Positions 9,445 through 18,731 of a stretch of 64,000 nucleotides of DNA are shown here, in pieces. A program made the translations under genes and the position numbers. Below the pieces are notes generated by a model that was given only the letters and a program-made list of their open reading frames with translations, had not been told where the DNA came from and did not search any database. The stretch lies in the NCBI RefSeq assembly GCF_020990385.1, contig NZ_CP087599.1:434001-498000 (forward strand). Reading direction: 5' to 3'. Origin of the DNA: Paracoccus sp. MA. Lineage in GTDB: Bacteria; Pseudomonadota; Alphaproteobacteria; Rhodobacterales; Rhodobacteraceae. Positions within the stretch are counted from its first letter, which is position 1; the number at the start of each line of letters is the position of its first letter.

Positions 9445-10719
9445 TCAGACGATGCCTCCGCCCCCGGACATTGCCTTGGGTCTCTGGGCGGCAACGCGGG
9501 CGCGATAGCGCGAGGCGCGGAAGGTCGCGACCGGATCGATGGCCGCGCCGGCGCGCAGCCGTGCCATTTGCAGGATCGGCTCGACATCGGTGCGGAAGGC
9601 CGCGCGCAGCGTCGCCGCCGCCATCAGCGCATCGTTTTCCGCCCGGAAGCCCTCCAGCGCCGCGCGGTCGACCAGCGAAGCCTGCACGAAGGCGCGCTGG
9701 ATCTCGCCGGCCGAGACGATCAGGCTTTCGATCGGATCGGTGACATTGTGGCTCTGGTCGATCATATGGGCCAGGTCGAGGCCGGGCGTGTCCTCCAGCT
9801 CGACCAGTTCGTTGAAGATCAGGAACAGGCGGAAGGGCTCGATGGTGCCGCTGTCCAGGTCGTCGTCGCCATATTTGCTGTCGTTGAAATGGAAGCCGCC
9901 CAGCTTTCCGGCCCGCACCAGCCGCGCCACGATCATCTCGATATTGACGTTCGGGGCGTGATGGCCCAGGTCCACCAGGCATTGCGCCTGCGGGCCCAGC
10001 TCCTGCGCGGTCATCAGGCTGGTGCCCCAGTCCTGCACGACGGTCGAATAGAAGGCCGGCTCATAGATCTTGTGCTCGGAAAAGATCCGCCAGTCCTCGG
10101 GCAGCCCGGCATAGATCGCCTTCATCGAGTCGAGATAGCGGTCGAACTGCCGCGACAGCGAGGTCTGGCCGGGAAAGTTCGAGCCGTCGCCGATCCAGAC
10201 GGTCAGCGCCCTGGATCCGATGGCCCGGCCGATCTCGATGCATTCCAGGTTGTGCTCGACCGCCTGCCGGCGCGTCTCCGGGTCGGTATGCGAGAGCGAG
10301 CCGAACTTGTAGCTGCGCGCCTGCCCGGGCTGGTCCTGGAAGGTGTTCGAGTTCATGGCGTCGAAGCCCAGCCCGACCTCCTCGGCCTTTTCGCGCAGCA
10401 GCGACGGGTCTTCCCTGTCCCAAGGGATATGCAGGCTGACCCGCGGCGTCGCGGCGGTGAGCTGGTGGATGGCGCCGCAATCGTCCAGCTTGTCCATGAT
10501 GCCGCGCGGCTCGCCCTCGCCGGGAAACCGGGCGAAGCGGGTGCCGCCGGTGCCGGTCCCCCAGCTGGGGATGGCGACGCCGAAGGACATGGCGCGGGCG
10601 GTCAACGCCTCGATATCGACGCCCCGGCGCGCAAGACGAGCGCCAAGGGCCTGGTAATCGGCCTGCAGATCGGCCTCGCGGGCGGCGTTTTCCGCCTCGA
10701 TCACGGTTTTCTCGATCAT
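9445..10719 (-). CDS. rhaI: L-rhamnose isomerase (rhizobial/Pseudomonas RhaI type)
   Basis: A 424-aa TIM-barrel isomerase that converts L-rhamnose to L-rhamnulose. It belongs to the Pseudomonas stutzeri/Rhizobium type, not the E. coli RhaA type. Metal and substrate residues are visible in EHKIYEPAF, DLGHHAPNVNIE and HFNDSKYGDDDLD, where the paired aspartates and histidines match the xylose-isomerase-like metal site. The ATG at 10719 lies 5 bp after the rhaD stop. It is the second gene of the leftward rhaDI operon. Confidence 0.95.
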   Translation of the reverse strand: MIEKTVIEAENAAREADLQADYQALGARLARRGVDIEALTARAMSFGVAIPSWGTGTGGTRFARFPGEGEPRGIMDKLDDCGAIHQLTAATPRVSLHIPWDREDPSLLREKAEEVGLGFDAMNSNTFQDQPGQARSYKFGSLSHTDPETRRQAVEHNLECIEIGRAIGSRALTVWIGDGSNFPGQTSLSRQFDRYLDSMKAIYAGLPEDWRIFSEHKIYEPAFYSTVVQDWGTSLMTAQELGPQAQCLVDLGHHAPNVNIEMIVARLVRAGKLGGFHFNDSKYGDDDLDSGTIEPFRLFLIFNELVELEDTPGLDLAHMIDQSHNVTDPIESLIVSAGEIQRAFVQASLVDRAALEGFRAENDALMAAATLRAAFRTDVEPILQMARLRAGAAIDPVATFRASRYRARVAAQRPKAMSGGGGIV

Positions 10720-10724
10720 GGTCG

Positions 10725-12827
10725 TCACCGGGTGAAAGCCTGGACGTTGCCGGCGTCCACGTTCAGGATATTGCCGGTCGATTTCGCGGAAAGGTCGCTG
10801 GCAAGGAAATAGGCGGCCTCGGCAATGTCCTCGGGCAGGACCGAGCGTTTCAGCATCGACCGCTGGCGATACATCTCCTCCAGCCCCTCCTTGTCGGTGC
10901 CATAGGTCGAGGCGCGCTGGTCCAGCCACTCGCCCTCCCAGATGCGCGAGCCGCGCAGCACGGCGTCGGGGTTCACCACGTTGACGCGGATCCCCGCCTC
11001 GGCCCCCTCCAGGGCCAGGCAGCGGGCCAGATGGATCTCGGCCGCCTTGGCGGTGCAATAGGCGCTGGCATTGGGGCTGGCCGCCAGACCGTTCTTGGAG
11101 GCGACGAAGATCACCGAGCCGCCGATCTTCTGGATGCGGAACAGGCGGAACGCCTCGCGTGAAACCAGGAAATACCCGGTGGAGAGGATGTCCATGTTCT
11201 TGTTCCACAACGCCAGCGAGGTTTCCTCGACCGGGGCCGAAGAGGCGATCCCGGCATTCGAGACCAGGATGTCGATGCCGCCGAACTCGACCGCCGTTTC
11301 GGCATAGGCGCTTGCGACCTGGTTCTCGTCGGTGACGTTCACCGAAACCGAGCGGATCGCGTCGGGGCCGAAGCTGCCGGCCAGCCCGTCATGCGCGCGC
11401 CTGAGGGCATCGGCATCGATATCGGCCAGCATCACGCAGGCGCCTTCGCGCAGGAAACGCTCGGCCGTGGCCGCGCCGATGCCGCCCGCGCCGCCGGTGA
11501 CCAGCGCCACCCGGCCGGCCAGCGATTTCGGCTTTGGCAGCCGCTGCAGCTTCGCCTCCTCCAGCAGCCAGTATTCGATGTCGAAGGCTTCCTGCTCGGG
11601 CAGGCCCTGATAGGTGGACACCGCGCTGGCCCCGCGCATCACGTTGATGGCGTTGACGTAGAACTCGGCCGAGATGCGCGCCGTGGCCTTGTCCAGCGCA
11701 AAGGTGATCATGCCGACGCCCGGCACCAGGTAGACCACGGCATTGGGGTCGCGCAGCGCGGGGCTGTCGGGGTGCTTGCAGCGGTCGTAATAGGCGGTGT
11801 AATCGGCGCGGTAATCGGCGACGGCCTTTTCAAGGCCGGCGATGGTCGCGTCCAGATCCGGCTTGGCGGGGTCGAAATCGACGACCAGCGGCCGGATCTT
11901 GGTGCGCAGGAAATGGTCCGGGCAGGAGGTGCCCAGGGGCGCCAGCCCCTCCAGCATGGTCGAGCCGACAAACTCCAGCACCGCGGGCTGATCGTCGAAA
12001 TGGCCGACCTTGTGGCGGTCCCGGGAAATCAGGCCCCGGATCGCCGGCATCAGCCGGGCGGCGATCTCGCGTCGCTGCGCCGCGGGCAGGGTGGGGCGGC
12101 AGGCGCCGCCAAAGGCGGGCTTGCCTGCCGATTTCCGCTCCAGCCATTCGGCCGCGCGGTTGATCACCGACAGGGTGGTCACATAGCATTCCCTGGCATC
12201 GTCGGCCCAGGTGAACAGGCCATGGCTTTCCAGCACGCAGCCCTTGGCCTGCGGGTTCTCGGCGGCAAATCGCTCCAGCCACAGGCCCAGCTCGTAGCCC
12301 GGCTTCTTCCAGGGCAGCCAGCCGATCTCGTCGCCGAAGATCTCGGCCGTCAGCGCCCTGGAATCGACCGAGCCCGCGATGGCGATGATCGCGTCGGAAT
12401 GCACGTGATCGACATGGCGACGGGGCACATAGGCATGCAGCGGCGTGTCGATCGAGGCGGCGCGCGGGTTCAGCCCGAAGGTGCAGTGGGGCAGGTAGCC
12501 GACCATCTCGTCCTCATGCGCGGGGCCGCGATACTTGCCCTTCAGCGCCTGCAGCCGGTCCATGTAGAGCGTGGCGAAACCATCCATCTTCATCGAGCCG
12601 ATATCGCCGCCCGAGCCCTTGACCCAAAGCACCTCGACGGGTTCGCCGGTCAGCGGATCGGTCTCGATCACCTTGGCCGAGGTGTTGCCGCCCCCGTAAT
12701 TGGTGACGCGCTTGTCCGAGCCGAGCAGGTTCGAGCGATAAAGCAGTTTTTCCGATTCGCTCATGGATGCCGCCCTGGCGTCATCCCACAGGTTTTCCAA
12801 GCGGTTGGCGGTCATTGTCGTGGTCAT
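10725..12827 (-). CDS. rhaD: Bifunctional rhamnulose-phosphate aldolase / short-chain dehydrogenase
   Basis: A 700-aa fusion. Residues about 1-420 are a class II aldolase/adducin domain (NYGGGNTSAK phosphate loop, HVDHVHSDAIIAIAGS metal histidines). Residues about 435-700 are an SDR with VALVTGGAGGIGAATA and the YCTAKAAE active-site motif. The first part cleaves rhamnulose-1-phosphate to DHAP and lactaldehyde; the second is thought to oxidise lactaldehyde. The ATG at 12827 follows a GGGGAGG ribosome site. This fused enzyme is characteristic of the rhizobial rhamnose pathway. Confidence 0.94.
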   Translation of the reverse strand: MTTTMTANRLENLWDDARAASMSESEKLLYRSNLLGSDKRVTNYGGGNTSAKVIETDPLTGEPVEVLWVKGSGGDIGSMKMDGFATLYMDRLQALKGKYRGPAHEDEMVGYLPHCTFGLNPRAASIDTPLHAYVPRRHVDHVHSDAIIAIAGSVDSRALTAEIFGDEIGWLPWKKPGYELGLWLERFAAENPQAKGCVLESHGLFTWADDARECYVTTLSVINRAAEWLERKSAGKPAFGGACRPTLPAAQRREIAARLMPAIRGLISRDRHKVGHFDDQPAVLEFVGSTMLEGLAPLGTSCPDHFLRTKIRPLVVDFDPAKPDLDATIAGLEKAVADYRADYTAYYDRCKHPDSPALRDPNAVVYLVPGVGMITFALDKATARISAEFYVNAINVMRGASAVSTYQGLPEQEAFDIEYWLLEEAKLQRLPKPKSLAGRVALVTGGAGGIGAATAERFLREGACVMLADIDADALRRAHDGLAGSFGPDAIRSVSVNVTDENQVASAYAETAVEFGGIDILVSNAGIASSAPVEETSLALWNKNMDILSTGYFLVSREAFRLFRIQKIGGSVIFVASKNGLAASPNASAYCTAKAAEIHLARCLALEGAEAGIRVNVVNPDAVLRGSRIWEGEWLDQRASTYGTDKEGLEEMYRQRSMLKRSVLPEDIAEAAYFLASDLSAKSTGNILNVDAGNVQAFTR

Positions 12828-12898
12828 GCGATCCTCCCCCTGCGGGCGGCGGCTTGCCGCGCGGTCAGGATGCACATAACCCTGCGGCGGCCTTGCCG

Positions 12899-12928
12899 TC
12901 AATCATTTTCAATCATATTCGATCATAA
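12899..12928. promoter_or_regulatory. Three tandem 10-bp repeats, probable RhaR operator
   Basis: TCAATCATTT, TCAATCATAT and TCGATCATAA follow one another without a gap at 12899-12908, 12909-12918 and 12919-12928. The exact 10-bp period places each copy on the same helix face. Related inverted half-sites follow at 12961-12969 (TTGATTGAC) and 12979-12985 (AAATGAT). They lie midway between rhaD and rhaR, where a DeoR-type repressor would control both directions. Confidence 0.6.
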
Positions 12929-12964
12929 TCCCGCATCAATACCAGAGAATGCGATCAAAATTGA

Positions 12965-12993
12965 TTGACAATGCGCGTAAATGATGGAAACTG
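12965..12993 (+). promoter_or_regulatory. Possible rhaR promoter
   Basis: A perfect TTGACA -35 hexamer is at 12965-12970. The matching -10 at 17-bp spacing (AAACTG, 12988-12993) is weak. The -35 is embedded in a TTGATTGACA half-site related to the tandem repeats, so RhaR could regulate its own gene. Confidence 0.4.
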
Positions 12994-13013
12994 AGTCGCC
13001 AATGGAGTGAGAC

Positions 13014-13820
13014 ATGCTGGAATCCGAGCGCCACCGCATCATTCTGTCCGCCGTGCAGGAACGGCCGGTCGTGACCGTCGCCGATCTCTGTGCGCTGACC
13101 GGCGCTTCCGAGGCGACGGTGCGGCGCGACATTGCCCAGCTGCATGTCGGCAAGAAGCTGCGGCGGGTGCGCGGCGGGGCCGAGGCCATTGCGCCGCCGC
13201 AATTCGCCGGGATCAATGCGCGGCCCTTCGCGGTCGATCAGACGATCAATATCGCTCAGAAACGCGCAATCGCCCAGGCGGCGGTCGAGCTGTGCCAGGA
13301 TGGCGATGCCATCATCATCAACGGCGGCACCACCACCTTCCAGATGGTGCATCCGCTGTCCACCCGGCGGCTGCAGGTCTTTACCAACAGCTTTCCCATC
13401 GCCGAGCACCTGCTCAAGCATTCCAAGAACACCGTGCTGGTTCCGGCGGGCGCCATCTATCGCGAACAGAACATCATCCTGTCGCCCTTCGACGAGGACG
13501 GCAGCAACCATTTCTATGCCCGGCTGATGTTCATGGGTTGCCGCGGCCTGGGGCCGCTGGGGCTGATGGAGGGCGATCCGCTGCTGGTCCAGGCCGAGCA
13601 GAAGCTGATCGACCAGGCCGACGAGCTGGTGGTGCTGGCCGACAGCTCGAAGTTCCGCCAGCGTTCCAGCCTGCTGCTCTGCCCGCTGACGCGCATCCAC
13701 ACCGTCATCACCGATGACGGGATCGAGGACCGCGCCGCCAAGATGCTGGAGGCGGCCGAGATCCGCCTGATCGTGGTCGAGCCGGCGGCGTCGAACCGGA
13801 AGAAACGCGCCGAGGAGTAA
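13014..13820 (+). CDS. rhaR: DeoR-family rhamnose repressor
   Basis: A 268-aa DeoR/GlpR-type regulator. The N-terminal winged helix-turn-helix spans residues 5-58 with TGASEATVRRDIAQL as recognition segment. The C-terminal sugar-phosphate sensor domain has the NGGTTTFQM phosphate-binding stretch. It is divergent from rhaDI and first in the rhaRSTPQUK direction, the arrangement known from Rhizobium leguminosarum, where RhaR represses rhamnose genes until a pathway intermediate accumulates. Regulation here is inferred from that arrangement and the adjacent repeats. Confidence 0.9.
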   Translation: MLESERHRIILSAVQERPVVTVADLCALTGASEATVRRDIAQLHVGKKLRRVRGGAEAIAPPQFAGINARPFAVDQTINIAQKRAIAQAAVELCQDGDAIIINGGTTTFQMVHPLSTRRLQVFTNSFPIAEHLLKHSKNTVLVPAGAIYREQNIILSPFDEDGSNHFYARLMFMGCRGLGPLGLMEGDPLLVQAEQKLIDQADELVVLADSSKFRQRSSLLLCPLTRIHTVITDDGIEDRAAKMLEAAEIRLIVVEPAASNRKKRAEE

Positions 13821-13850
13821 GGCGCGACACCGCTCATAGGGGAGGAAGAC

Positions 13851-14846
13851 ATGAGCATTATGAGCAAGATCCTGACCACAGCCGCCATCGCCGGCGCGCT
13901 GATGACCGGCACCGCCCAAGCCGAGAACCTGCGCATCGCGCTGGTGGCCAAGGCGCTTGGCATCGGCTTTTTCGAGGCGGCCAACAAGGGTGCCCAGGAA
14001 GCCGCGACCGAGCTCGGCGATGTCGAGATCATCTATACCGGCCCGACCGACACCACGGCCGAGGGCCAGATCGAGGTCATCAACAGCCTGATCGCGCAAA
14101 GGGTCGACGCCATCGCCATCAGCGCCAATGACACCGATGCGCTGGTGCCCACCCTGAAAAAGGCCATGCAGCGCGGCATCACCGTCATCAGCTGGGATTC
14201 CGGCGTCGCGCCGGCGGGGCGCCAGATGCAGCTGAACCCGTCCTCCGCGCCGCTGATCGGCAACACGATCATCAAGCTGGCCGCCGATCACCTGCCGCCC
14301 GAGGGCGGCGAGGTCGCGGTGCTTTCGGCCACTACCACCTCGACCAACCAGAACACTTGGATCGCCGAGATGAACAAGGTCGCGGGCGACTACCCGAACG
14401 TCAAGGTGGTGGGGACGGTCTATGGCGACGACCTGGCCGACAAGTCCTATCGCGAGGCGCAGGGCCTGATGCAGACCTATCCGAACCTCAGGGCGATCAT
14501 CGCCCCGACCTCGGTGGGCATCGTCGCCGCGGCGCAGGCCGTCACCGATGCAGGCAAGATCGGCGAGGTGAACGTCACCGGCCTGGGCCTGCCGTCGGAA
14601 ATGGCGGGGCATGTCAAATCGGGAGCATCGAAGAGCTTCGCGATCTGGAACCCGATCGACCTGGGCTATTCGGCGACCATGGCCGCCTATCACCTGGCCA
14701 AGGGCGACGCCAAGGCCGAGCCGGGCGCCACCATCCCGATCGGCCGCATGGGCGAGATCACGCTGGACGAGAACACCGAGGCCGCCATGGCCGACCCCTT
14801 CGTCTACGATGCCGGCAACATCGACCAGTTCAGCTCGATCTTCTGA
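13851..14846 (+). CDS. rhaS: Rhamnose ABC transporter substrate-binding protein
   Basis: A periplasmic sugar-binding protein of 331 aa (RbsB/peripla_BP_4 family). It has a Sec signal (KILTTAAIAGALMTGTAQA) and the two-lobed fold with ALVAKALGIGFFEAANKG at the first strand-turn. Directly followed by its ATPase and two permease genes and preceded by rhaR, it is the rhamnose-capturing part of the RhaSTPQ importer. Specificity for rhamnose rests on the surrounding pathway genes. Confidence 0.93.
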   Translation: MSIMSKILTTAAIAGALMTGTAQAENLRIALVAKALGIGFFEAANKGAQEAATELGDVEIIYTGPTDTTAEGQIEVINSLIAQRVDAIAISANDTDALVPTLKKAMQRGITVISWDSGVAPAGRQMQLNPSSAPLIGNTIIKLAADHLPPEGGEVAVLSATTTSTNQNTWIAEMNKVAGDYPNVKVVGTVYGDDLADKSYREAQGLMQTYPNLRAIIAPTSVGIVAAAQAVTDAGKIGEVNVTGLGLPSEMAGHVKSGASKSFAIWNPIDLGYSATMAAYHLAKGDAKAEPGATIPIGRMGEITLDENTEAAMADPFVYDAGNIDQFSSIF

Positions 14847-14906
14847 CCGCCGAAACGCCCCGGTGCGCAGGGCGTGCCGGGGAACCACGCCTTAAAGGAT
14901 GTGATC

Positions 14907-16460
14907 ATGCAGGCTGATTATCGGCCGCAGGACGGCGCGGCCCCGGTGCTGTCGCTGCGCGGCATCGTCAAGACATTTCCCGGCGTGCGCGCGCTTGGCG
15001 GCGTGCGGCTCGATCTCTACCCCGGCCAGGTGACGGCGCTGATCGGCGAGAACGGCGCGGGCAAGTCCACCATCGTCAAGATCCTGACCGGCATCTACCA
15101 GCCCGACGAGGGCGAGATCCTGGTGGATGGCCAGCCCGTCGCCTTTCCCACCGCCCAGGCGGCGGGCGCGGCGGGGGTGACGGCGATCCATCAGGAAACC
15201 GTGCTGTTCGACGAGCTGACGGTGGCCGAGAACATCTTCATCGGCCATGCGCCCCGCAACCGCTGGGGCCTGATCGACCGGCGCGCCATGCGCGCCCGCG
15301 CCCGCGCCATCCTGGCCGGCATCGGCGCCGATTTGAACCCGGCGGCGCGGCTGCGCGACCTGGGCATCGCCAGCAAGCACCTGGTCGCCATCGCCCGCGC
15401 GCTCTCCATCGACGCCCGCGTCGTCATCATGGACGAGCCGACCGCCGCGCTGTCGCACAAGGAGATCGCCGAGCTTTACGAGCTGGTGGACAAGCTCAGG
15501 GCGCAGGGCAAGGCGATCCTGTTCATCAGCCACAAGTTCGACGAGATCTTCCGCATCGCTGACCGCTGGACCGTGTTCCGCGACGGCCAGTTCGTCGACC
15601 AGGGGCAGATGGAGGATGTGACCGAGGCCGATCTGGTGCGGATGATGGTCGGCCGCCCGGTCGATCAGATCTATCCCAAACGCCCGGCCCGGATCGGCGA
15701 GCCGGTGCTGACCGTGGCAGGCTACAGCCACCCGACCGAGTTCGCGGACATCACCTTCACCCTGCGCCGCGGCGAGATCCTGGGCTTCTACGGGCTGGTC
15801 GGCGCCGGACGTTCCGAGGTGATGCAGGCGCTGTTCGGCATCACCCGGCCCTCGAAAGGCGCCTGCCGGATCGAGGGCAGGGTGCGGGTCATCCGCTCGA
15901 CCGCGCAGGCCGTCGAGGCCGGCATCGTCTATGTGCCCGAAGATCGCGGCCGGCAAGGCGCCGTGAAGGGCCTGCCGATCTTTCAGAACGTCACCCTGCC
16001 GTCGCTGGCGCGCACCAGCCGGGCGGGCTTCCTGCGGCTGGCCGAGGAATTCGCGCTGGCCCGCGAATACACCCAACGGCTGGACCTGCGGGCGGCGAGC
16101 CTCGATCAGGACGTGGCGCTGCTGTCGGGCGGCAACCAGCAGAAAGTCGTCATCGCCAAATGGCTGGCCACGCGGCCGCGCGTCATCATCCTGGACGAGC
16201 CGACCAAGGGCATCGACATCGGCTCCAAGGCCGCCGTGCATGACTTCATGTCCGAACTGGCGGCGCAGGGCCTGTCAGTGATCATGGTCAGCAGCGAGAT
16301 CCCCGAGGTGCTGGGCATGTCCGACCGCGTCATCGTCATGCGCGAGGGCCGCATCGCCGGCGAGTTCGCGGGCGAGCGCATGACGCCGGAAAACCTGGTG
16401 CGCGCCGCGGTCGGCCTGGACCGCGATGCCCCGCGCCCCGGCGAAGGAGAAGCCGCATGA
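14907..16460 (+). CDS. rhaT: Rhamnose ABC transporter ATPase, double domain
   Basis: A 517-aa sugar-import ATPase with two nucleotide-binding domains, as in RbsA/XylG. The first Walker A is GENGAGKST (residues 47-55), with the signature and Walker B in the VIMDEPTAALS region. The second half has LSGGNQQKVVIAKWL and VIILDEPTKGIDIG. I choose the ATG at 14907 because AAAGGA lies 7 bp upstream; an earlier in-frame start at 14874 lacks a site. It energises import through the RhaP/RhaQ channel. The stop overlaps rhaP by 4 bp. Confidence 0.94.
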   Translation: MQADYRPQDGAAPVLSLRGIVKTFPGVRALGGVRLDLYPGQVTALIGENGAGKSTIVKILTGIYQPDEGEILVDGQPVAFPTAQAAGAAGVTAIHQETVLFDELTVAENIFIGHAPRNRWGLIDRRAMRARARAILAGIGADLNPAARLRDLGIASKHLVAIARALSIDARVVIMDEPTAALSHKEIAELYELVDKLRAQGKAILFISHKFDEIFRIADRWTVFRDGQFVDQGQMEDVTEADLVRMMVGRPVDQIYPKRPARIGEPVLTVAGYSHPTEFADITFTLRRGEILGFYGLVGAGRSEVMQALFGITRPSKGACRIEGRVRVIRSTAQAVEAGIVYVPEDRGRQGAVKGLPIFQNVTLPSLARTSRAGFLRLAEEFALAREYTQRLDLRAASLDQDVALLSGGNQQKVVIAKWLATRPRVIILDEPTKGIDIGSKAAVHDFMSELAAQGLSVIMVSSEIPEVLGMSDRVIVMREGRIAGEFAGERMTPENLVRAAVGLDRDAPRPGEGEAA

Positions 16461-17428
16461 GCATGCTGAAATCGCGCGAGACCATCCTGGCCCTGGCCAT
16501 CCTGGCGCTGCTGGCCGCCATCGCCAGCCGCTTTCCCGGCTTCGTCGCGCCGCGCAACCTGGCGCGGGTGCTGACCGATACCTCGCCGCTGATCCTGCTG
16601 GCGCTGGGTCAGATGGCGGTGATCCTGACGAAATGCATCGACCTGTCGGTCGCGGCCAACCTGGCGCTGTGCGGCATGGTCGCGGCGCTGATGAACGGGG
16701 CCGGGGTGCCCTTGCCGGTGATCCTGCTGGCGGTGGTCCTGCTGGGCGGGGTGCTGGGGGCGGTGAACGGGCTGCTGGTCTGGCGGCTGGGCATTCCGTC
16801 CATCGTCGTCACGCTGGGCACGATGACGATCTATCGCGGCTCGATCTTCCTGATGACCGGCGGCGCCTGGATCAACGCCCATCAGATGAGCGATGCGTTC
16901 AAGGCATTTCCCCGCACCGTCGTCCTGGGCTTGCCGGTCATGGCCTGGATCGGCCTTGCCGGCATCGCGGCCATGGCGCTGCTGTTGACGCGGACGCCGC
17001 TGGGCCGAGCCTTTTACGCGGTCGGCGGCAATCCCCATGCCGCGGTCTATACCGGCATCTCGGTCGGGCGCACGCAATGCGCGGCCTTCGTGCTTTCCGG
17101 CGCGCTGGCCGGGCTGACCGGCTATCTCTGGGTCGCGCGCTATGCCGTGGCCTATGTCGACATCGCCGCGGGGTTCGAGCTTGACGTGGTCGCGGCCTGC
17201 GTGATCGGGGGCATCGCCATCGCGGGCGGCGCGGGCTCGGTCGCCGGGGCGGTCATGGGCGCGCTGTTCCTGGGCATCATCAAGAACGCGCTGCCGGTCG
17301 TCGGCATCTCGCCCTTCTGGCAGATGGCGATCTCGGGAAGCGCGATCCTTCTGGCCATCGCCTTCAACGCGGCCAGCCGTCGCGATCCCGGCCGCATCAT
17401 CCTGAAACAGGCGGAGCATCGGACATGA
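16457..17428 (+). CDS. rhaP: Rhamnose ABC transporter permease
   Basis: A 323-aa BPD_transp_2 permease with 8-10 hydrophobic helices. Family motifs include [16 protein letters not shown] and the cytoplasmic coupling segment near [14 protein letters not shown]. It starts in an ATGA overlap with rhaT and overlaps rhaQ by 4 bp, so the two permeases are translated together and probably form a heterodimer. Confidence 0.93.
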   Translation: MSMLKSRETILALAILALLAAIASRFPGFVAPRNLARVLTDTSPLILLALGQMAVILTKCIDLSVAANLALCGMVAALMNGAGVPLPVILLAVVLLGGVLGAVNGLLVWRLGIPSIVVTLGTMTIYRGSIFLMTGGAWINAHQMSDAFKAFPRTVVLGLPVMAWIGLAGIAAMALLLTRTPLGRAFYAVGGNPHAAVYTGISVGRTQCAAFVLSGALAGLTGYLWVARYAVAYVDIAAGFELDVVAACVIGGIAIAGGAGSVAGAVMGALFLGIIKNALPVVGISPFWQMAISGSAILLAIAFNAASRRDPGRIILKQAEHRT

Positions 17429-18417
17429 CCACCGCGATCAACGGACGCCACATTCCCGACCGCCTGACCAGCCCCGCCGCGCGCGCGCTGAAAAGCTGGG
17501 AGGCGCTGCTGCTGGTCGTCGCCATTGCCATCTTCATCCTGAACACGCTGGCCTCGCCCTATTTCCTCGATCCGTGGAACCTGTCGGACGCCAGCTTCAA
17601 CTTCACCGAAAAGGCGATGATCGCCTTCGCCATGGCCATGCTGATCGTCGCCGGCGAGATCGACCTTTCCGTGGGTGCGATCATCGCGCTGGCCTCGACG
17701 GTGATGGGCCTGGCGATGACGGCAGGCGCCTCGACCCCGGTGCTGGTCCTGCTTGGGCTGGGGACGGGTCTGCTTTGCGGGGCGTTCAACGGGCTTCTGG
17801 TCGCGGGCTTCGGCCTGCCCTCCATCGTCGTGACCATCGGCACGATGAGCCTGTTTCGCGGCGTCAGTTATATCGTGCTGGGCGACGGCGCCTTCACCGG
17901 CTACCCCGAGAGCTTCGCCTGGTTCGGGCAGGGCTATGTCTTCTGGGTCATTACGGTCGAGCTGGTGATCTTCGCCCTGGCCGCGCTGGTCTTCGGCATC
18001 CTGCTGCACCGCACCAGCTTCGGCCGCATGGTCTATGCCATCGGCAACAACGCCACCGCCGCGCGCTTCTCGGGCATCCGGGTCGAGCGCGTCCGCTTCG
18101 TCCTGTTCCTGCTCACCGGGCTGATGAGCGGCATCGCCGCGATCTGCCTGACCTCGCGGCTGGGCTCGACCCGGCCCTCGATCGCCGCCGGCTTCGAGCT
18201 CGAAGTGGTGACCATCGTCGTGCTGGGCGGGGTCAGCATCCTGGGCGGTTCGGGCAGCGTCCTGGGCGTGGTGCTGGCGGCGCTGGTGATGGGGCTGGTG
18301 ACCTTCGGCCTTGGCCTGCTGAACGTTCCCGGCATCGTCATGTCCATCGTCACCGGCGCGCTGCTGATCTCGGTCATCGCCCTCCCGCGGCTCTGGGCCA
18401 TGGCGCGGAGGCGGTGA
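17425..18417 (+). CDS. rhaQ: Rhamnose ABC transporter permease, second subunit
   Basis: A 330-aa BPD_transp_2 permease, paralogous to RhaP. It has a cytoplasmic N terminus, the [15 protein letters not shown] membrane segment, the coupling region [14 protein letters not shown] and a Gly-rich C-terminal helix pair ([14 protein letters not shown]). It overlaps rhaP by 4 bp and shares one base (TGATG) with the mutarotase gene, so the transporter and the first cytoplasmic enzyme are coupled. Confidence 0.93.
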   Translation: MTTAINGRHIPDRLTSPAARALKSWEALLLVVAIAIFILNTLASPYFLDPWNLSDASFNFTEKAMIAFAMAMLIVAGEIDLSVGAIIALASTVMGLAMTAGASTPVLVLLGLGTGLLCGAFNGLLVAGFGLPSIVVTIGTMSLFRGVSYIVLGDGAFTGYPESFAWFGQGYVFWVITVELVIFALAALVFGILLHRTSFGRMVYAIGNNATAARFSGIRVERVRFVLFLLTGLMSGIAAICLTSRLGSTRPSIAAGFELEVVTIVVLGGVSILGGSGSVLGVVLAALVMGLVTFGLGLLNVPGIVMSIVTGALLISVIALPRLWAMARRR

Positions 18418-18731
18418 TGCAGAAACATGCTTTCCGGATGATGCTGAAGCCCGGCATGGCCGAGGAGTACCGCCGCCGCCATGACGCGATCTGGCCCGAA
18501 CTCGTCGTCTTGCTGAAGCAGGCGGGGGTGCAAGACTATTCGATCCATCTCGACCCCGAAACCGATGCGCTGTTCGCGGTGCTCTGGCGCCCGGACGATC
18601 ACGGTATGGACGATCTGCCGGCGCATCCGGTGATGCGGCGCTGGTGGGCGCATATGGCCGACATCATGGAAACCCGTCCCGACGACGAGCCGGTGGCGGT
18701 GCCCCTGATCCCGATGTTCCACCTGCCATGA
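18417..18731 (+). CDS. rhaU: L-rhamnose mutarotase
   Basis: A 104-aa RhaM/RhaU-family protein that interconverts alpha and beta rhamnose to speed uptake and isomerisation. Family residues visible are [19 protein letters not shown] and [15 protein letters not shown]. Normal length. The ATG at 18417 shares a base with the rhaQ stop, and its own stop overlaps rhaK in an ATGA junction. Confidence 0.93.
   Translation: MQKHAFRMMLKPGMAEEYRRRHDAIWPELVVLLKQAGVQDYSIHLDPETDALFAVLWRPDDHGMDDLPAHPVMRRWWAHMADIMETRPDDEPVAVPLIPMFHLP

Noticed and set aside
12899..12928. CRISPR-like short repeats
   Set aside because: The three 10-bp repeats have no spacers and no cas genes are present; they fit an operator.
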